This document shows, one piece after another, positions 62,558-64,000 of a stretch of DNA of 64,000 bases (within the stretch, counting starts at the first letter, position 1; each line of letters starts with the position of its first letter). Position numbers and translations under genes: made by a program. The stretch is taken from assembly GCF_000299935.1 (NCBI RefSeq), contig NZ_AMRL01000004.1:124001-188000 (forward strand), given 5' to 3'. The stretch comes from Oceanibaculum indicum P24. Lineage in GTDB: Bacteria; Pseudomonadota; Alphaproteobacteria; Oceanibaculales; Oceanibaculaceae. The notes under the pieces are model-generated. The model was given only the letters and a program-made list of their open reading frames with translations, had not been told where the DNA came from and ran no database searches.

Positions 62558-63664
62558 ATGCTGCTCGAACGCCCCTCTGACGACACGCTTTATGCCGCGC
62601 TGCTCGCGCGCGACGCTGCCTATGATGGGCTTGCCTATGTTGCGGTCAGGACCACCGGCATCTTCTGCCGGCTGACCTGCCCGGCCCGCAAGCCGAAGCG
62701 CGCGCATGTGCTGTTCTTCGAGACCCCCGCCGAATGTCTTGCCGCCGGCTTTCGGCCCTGCCTGCGTTGCAAACCGCTTTCGACAGGGCGGGAGCCGGAA
62801 CCGGCTGTCAGCGCCCTCATCGAGCTGCTGGAACGAGAGCCGGAGCGCCGCTGGAGCGAGCGCGATCTGGTCAAGCGCGGCTACGACCCATCGACGGTAC
62901 GCCGGCAGTTCAAGCGCCGTTTCGGTATCAGTTTCCTGGAGCTTGCACGGCTGCGCCGGCTGGGGCATGCAGCGGAAACACTGACCGCCGGCACCAGAAT
63001 AATCGAGGCGCAGCTGGATGCCGGTTACGAATCGGGCAGCGGCTTCCGCGCGGCCATTACCCGGCTGTTCGGTGCCGCGCCGAAGCAGTTGCGGACGCGC
63101 GACCTGCTGAAGGCGGACTGGATCGAAACGCCCATCGGCCCGATGCTGGCCATCGCCGACAGGCTGGCGCTGCATCTGCTGGAATTTGCGGACCGTCCGG
63201 CGCTGCCTGCCGAAATCCGAAGGCTCCAGGAGCAGACCCGTTCCGCCATCGCCATCGGAAGATGTGCGCCAATCGATCAGATATCAAACGAACTCGCCGG
63301 GTATTTTGCCGGGAAGAGAACCCACTTCGAAACCCGGCTGGCGCTGCACGGCACACCCTTCCAGCGTTCGGTGTGGGATAGGCTGCGCGCCCTGGCCTCC
63401 GGTCAGACGCTGAGCTATGGCGCGCTCGCCCGGGAACTCGGACGGCCCGCCGCGATCCGCGCCATTGCCCAGGCGAACGGCGCAAACTCGATAGCCATCG
63501 TCATTCCCTGCCATCGCATCATCGGCGCGGATGGCAGCCTGACCGGCTATGGCGGCGGCCTCTGGCGCAAACGCTGGCTGCTGCGTCACGAACAACAAAT
63601 GCACGAAGGAGAGGCACCGGATGGAACAGATCGAGAAAGCCCGCCACTTTGCCAGCCTGCATGA
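62558..63664 (+). CDS. ada: Bifunctional Ada: transcriptional regulator / O6-methylguanine-DNA methyltransferase
   Basis: This 368-residue three-part alkylation-response protein has an N-terminal zinc domain with four Cys ligands in TGIFCRLTCPARKPKRAH and GFRPCLRCKP (residues 38, 42, 69 and 72); the first accepts methyl from phosphotriesters. A central AraC-type helix-turn-helix includes RRQFKRRFGISFLELARLRR. The C-terminal methyltransferase has the active-site motif IVIPCHRIIGADGSLTGYGG near residue 330. Its last 44 nt overlap the next gene, implying co-transcription. Slightly longer than E. coli Ada (354). Confidence 0.94.
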   Translation: MLLERPSDDTLYAALLARDAAYDGLAYVAVRTTGIFCRLTCPARKPKRAHVLFFETPAECLAAGFRPCLRCKPLSTGREPEPAVSALIELLEREPERRWSERDLVKRGYDPSTVRRQFKRRFGISFLELARLRRLGHAAETLTAGTRIIEAQLDAGYESGSGFRAAITRLFGAAPKQLRTRDLLKADWIETPIGPMLAIADRLALHLLEFADRPALPAEIRRLQEQTRSAIAIGRCAPIDQISNELAGYFAGKRTHFETRLALHGTPFQRSVWDRLRALASGQTLSYGALARELGRPAAIRAIAQANGANSIAIVIPCHRIIGADGSLTGYGGGLWRKRWLLRHEQQMHEGEAPDGTDRESPPLCQPA

Positions 63665-64000
63665 GCAGGGCTCGCCGCTGATCCTCTACAACATCTGGGA
63701 TGCCGGCACCGCGAAGGCCGCCGAGCAAGCCGGCGCAAAGGCTGTCGCCACGGGCAGTTGGTCTGTTGCCGCCGCGCAAGGCTTTGGCGATGGCGAGAAG
63801 ATACCGCTCGACCTGCTGCTGACCATCGTGCAGCGGATCGTCGATACAGTCGCGCTACCAGTATCCGTCGATTTCGAGGGCGCCTATGGCACGACGCCGG
63901 AACAGGTGGCGGCGTCGACGCGGCGGCTCATCGGAACCGGCGCCATCGGCATGAGTGTCGAGGATCGCATCGTGGGTGGCGACGGGCTGTACGACATCGC
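63621..64000 (+). CDS. Isocitrate lyase/PEP mutase family protein (partial, 3' end outside window)
   Basis: The ATG at 63621 has AAGGAGAGG upstream and opens MEQIEKARHFASLHEQGSPL. 126 codons are visible. The TIM-barrel text LILYNIWDAGTAKAAEQAGA, ATGSWSVAAAQGFGDGEKIP and LPVSVDFEGAYGTTPEQVAA is typical of the PEP mutase/isocitrate lyase superfamily (2-methylisocitrate lyase or oxaloacetate-decarboxylase-like). The catalytic loop lies beyond the window edge, so the reaction is undecided. It overlaps ada by 44 nt, an unusual pairing found in some other bacteria as well. Confidence 0.88.
   Translation, partial: MEQIEKARHFASLHEQGSPLILYNIWDAGTAKAAEQAGAKAVATGSWSVAAAQGFGDGEKIPLDLLLTIVQRIVDTVALPVSVDFEGAYGTTPEQVAASTRRLIGTGAIGMSVEDRIVGGDGLYDI

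Overview
The window is about 64 kb of GC-rich (roughly two-thirds G+C by eye) bacterial chromosome with almost wall-to-wall genes. The run tig-clpP-clpX-lon-hup, then tRNA-Val, tRNA-Asp and nuoABC, the sigma-54 glnB-glnA pair, and the slt/dapA/smpB block are arrangements typical of Alphaproteobacteria. Gene content (TRAP and peptide transporters, a ChrR/RpoE-like photo-oxidative operon, a Zur/ZnuABC zinc locus) suggests a free-living, probably Rhodospirillales-like organism. That placement is inference from gene order and protein style, not from a marker search. No prophage, insertion sequence, CRISPR array or rRNA was seen.

Region by region. 1-9.5 kb (minus strand): start of the complex I operon, two tRNAs, HU and the Lon/ClpXP/trigger-factor protein-quality block; the trigger factor carries a 40-residue His/Asp repeat. 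9.5-20.4 kb: NAD(P)HX repair enzyme, HpcH/HpaI aldolase, an RTX-tailed 5'-nucleotidase, tRNA-His, two class I aminotransferases, nitrogen control (glnB, glnA), a small conserved-looking protein and a thioesterase. 20.4-25 kb: parE, a YkgJ-type cysteine-cluster protein and a fused DppD-DppF ATPase. 25-38.7 kb: a DUF4340 protein, a TRAP transporter with an extra 58-residue membrane protein, a peptide ABC transporter lacking its own ATPase gene, two MlrC (M81) paralogues separated by a perfect 30-bp palindrome, and a cis-3-hydroxy-L-proline dehydratase-like enolase.

38.7-50.3 kb: a glycolipid-binding fusion protein divergent from an AraC regulator, a cNMP-binding protein, then a six-gene operon (photolyase, flavin oxidoreductase, DUF1365, cyclopropane-synthase-like methyltransferase, MFS, DUF3833 lipoprotein). 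A TGATCC-N18-TAA element matching the RpoE/ChrR singlet-oxygen promoter of Rhodobacter sphaeroides lies just upstream. SDR, NTF2-like and DUF6134 genes, partners seen with this module elsewhere, run convergently. 50.3-55.7 kb: a zinc locus. A Zur-box palindrome lies between znuA and zur-znuC-znuB, and the znuA transcript appears to continue into an undescribed small exported CPYCGC protein, DUF1007 and a NicO metal permease.

55.7-64 kb: D-amino acid dehydrogenase, DMT exporter, smpB, dapA, lytic transglycosylase, an alpha/beta hydrolase, Ada-type DNA repair regulator and the start of an isocitrate lyase/PEP mutase-family enzyme.

The two most distinctive systems are the photo-oxidative lipid/DNA-repair operon with its recognisable ECF promoter, and the extended zinc operon. 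His-rich segments in the trigger factor, ZnuA, ZnuC and NicO give the window a notable metal-binding theme.
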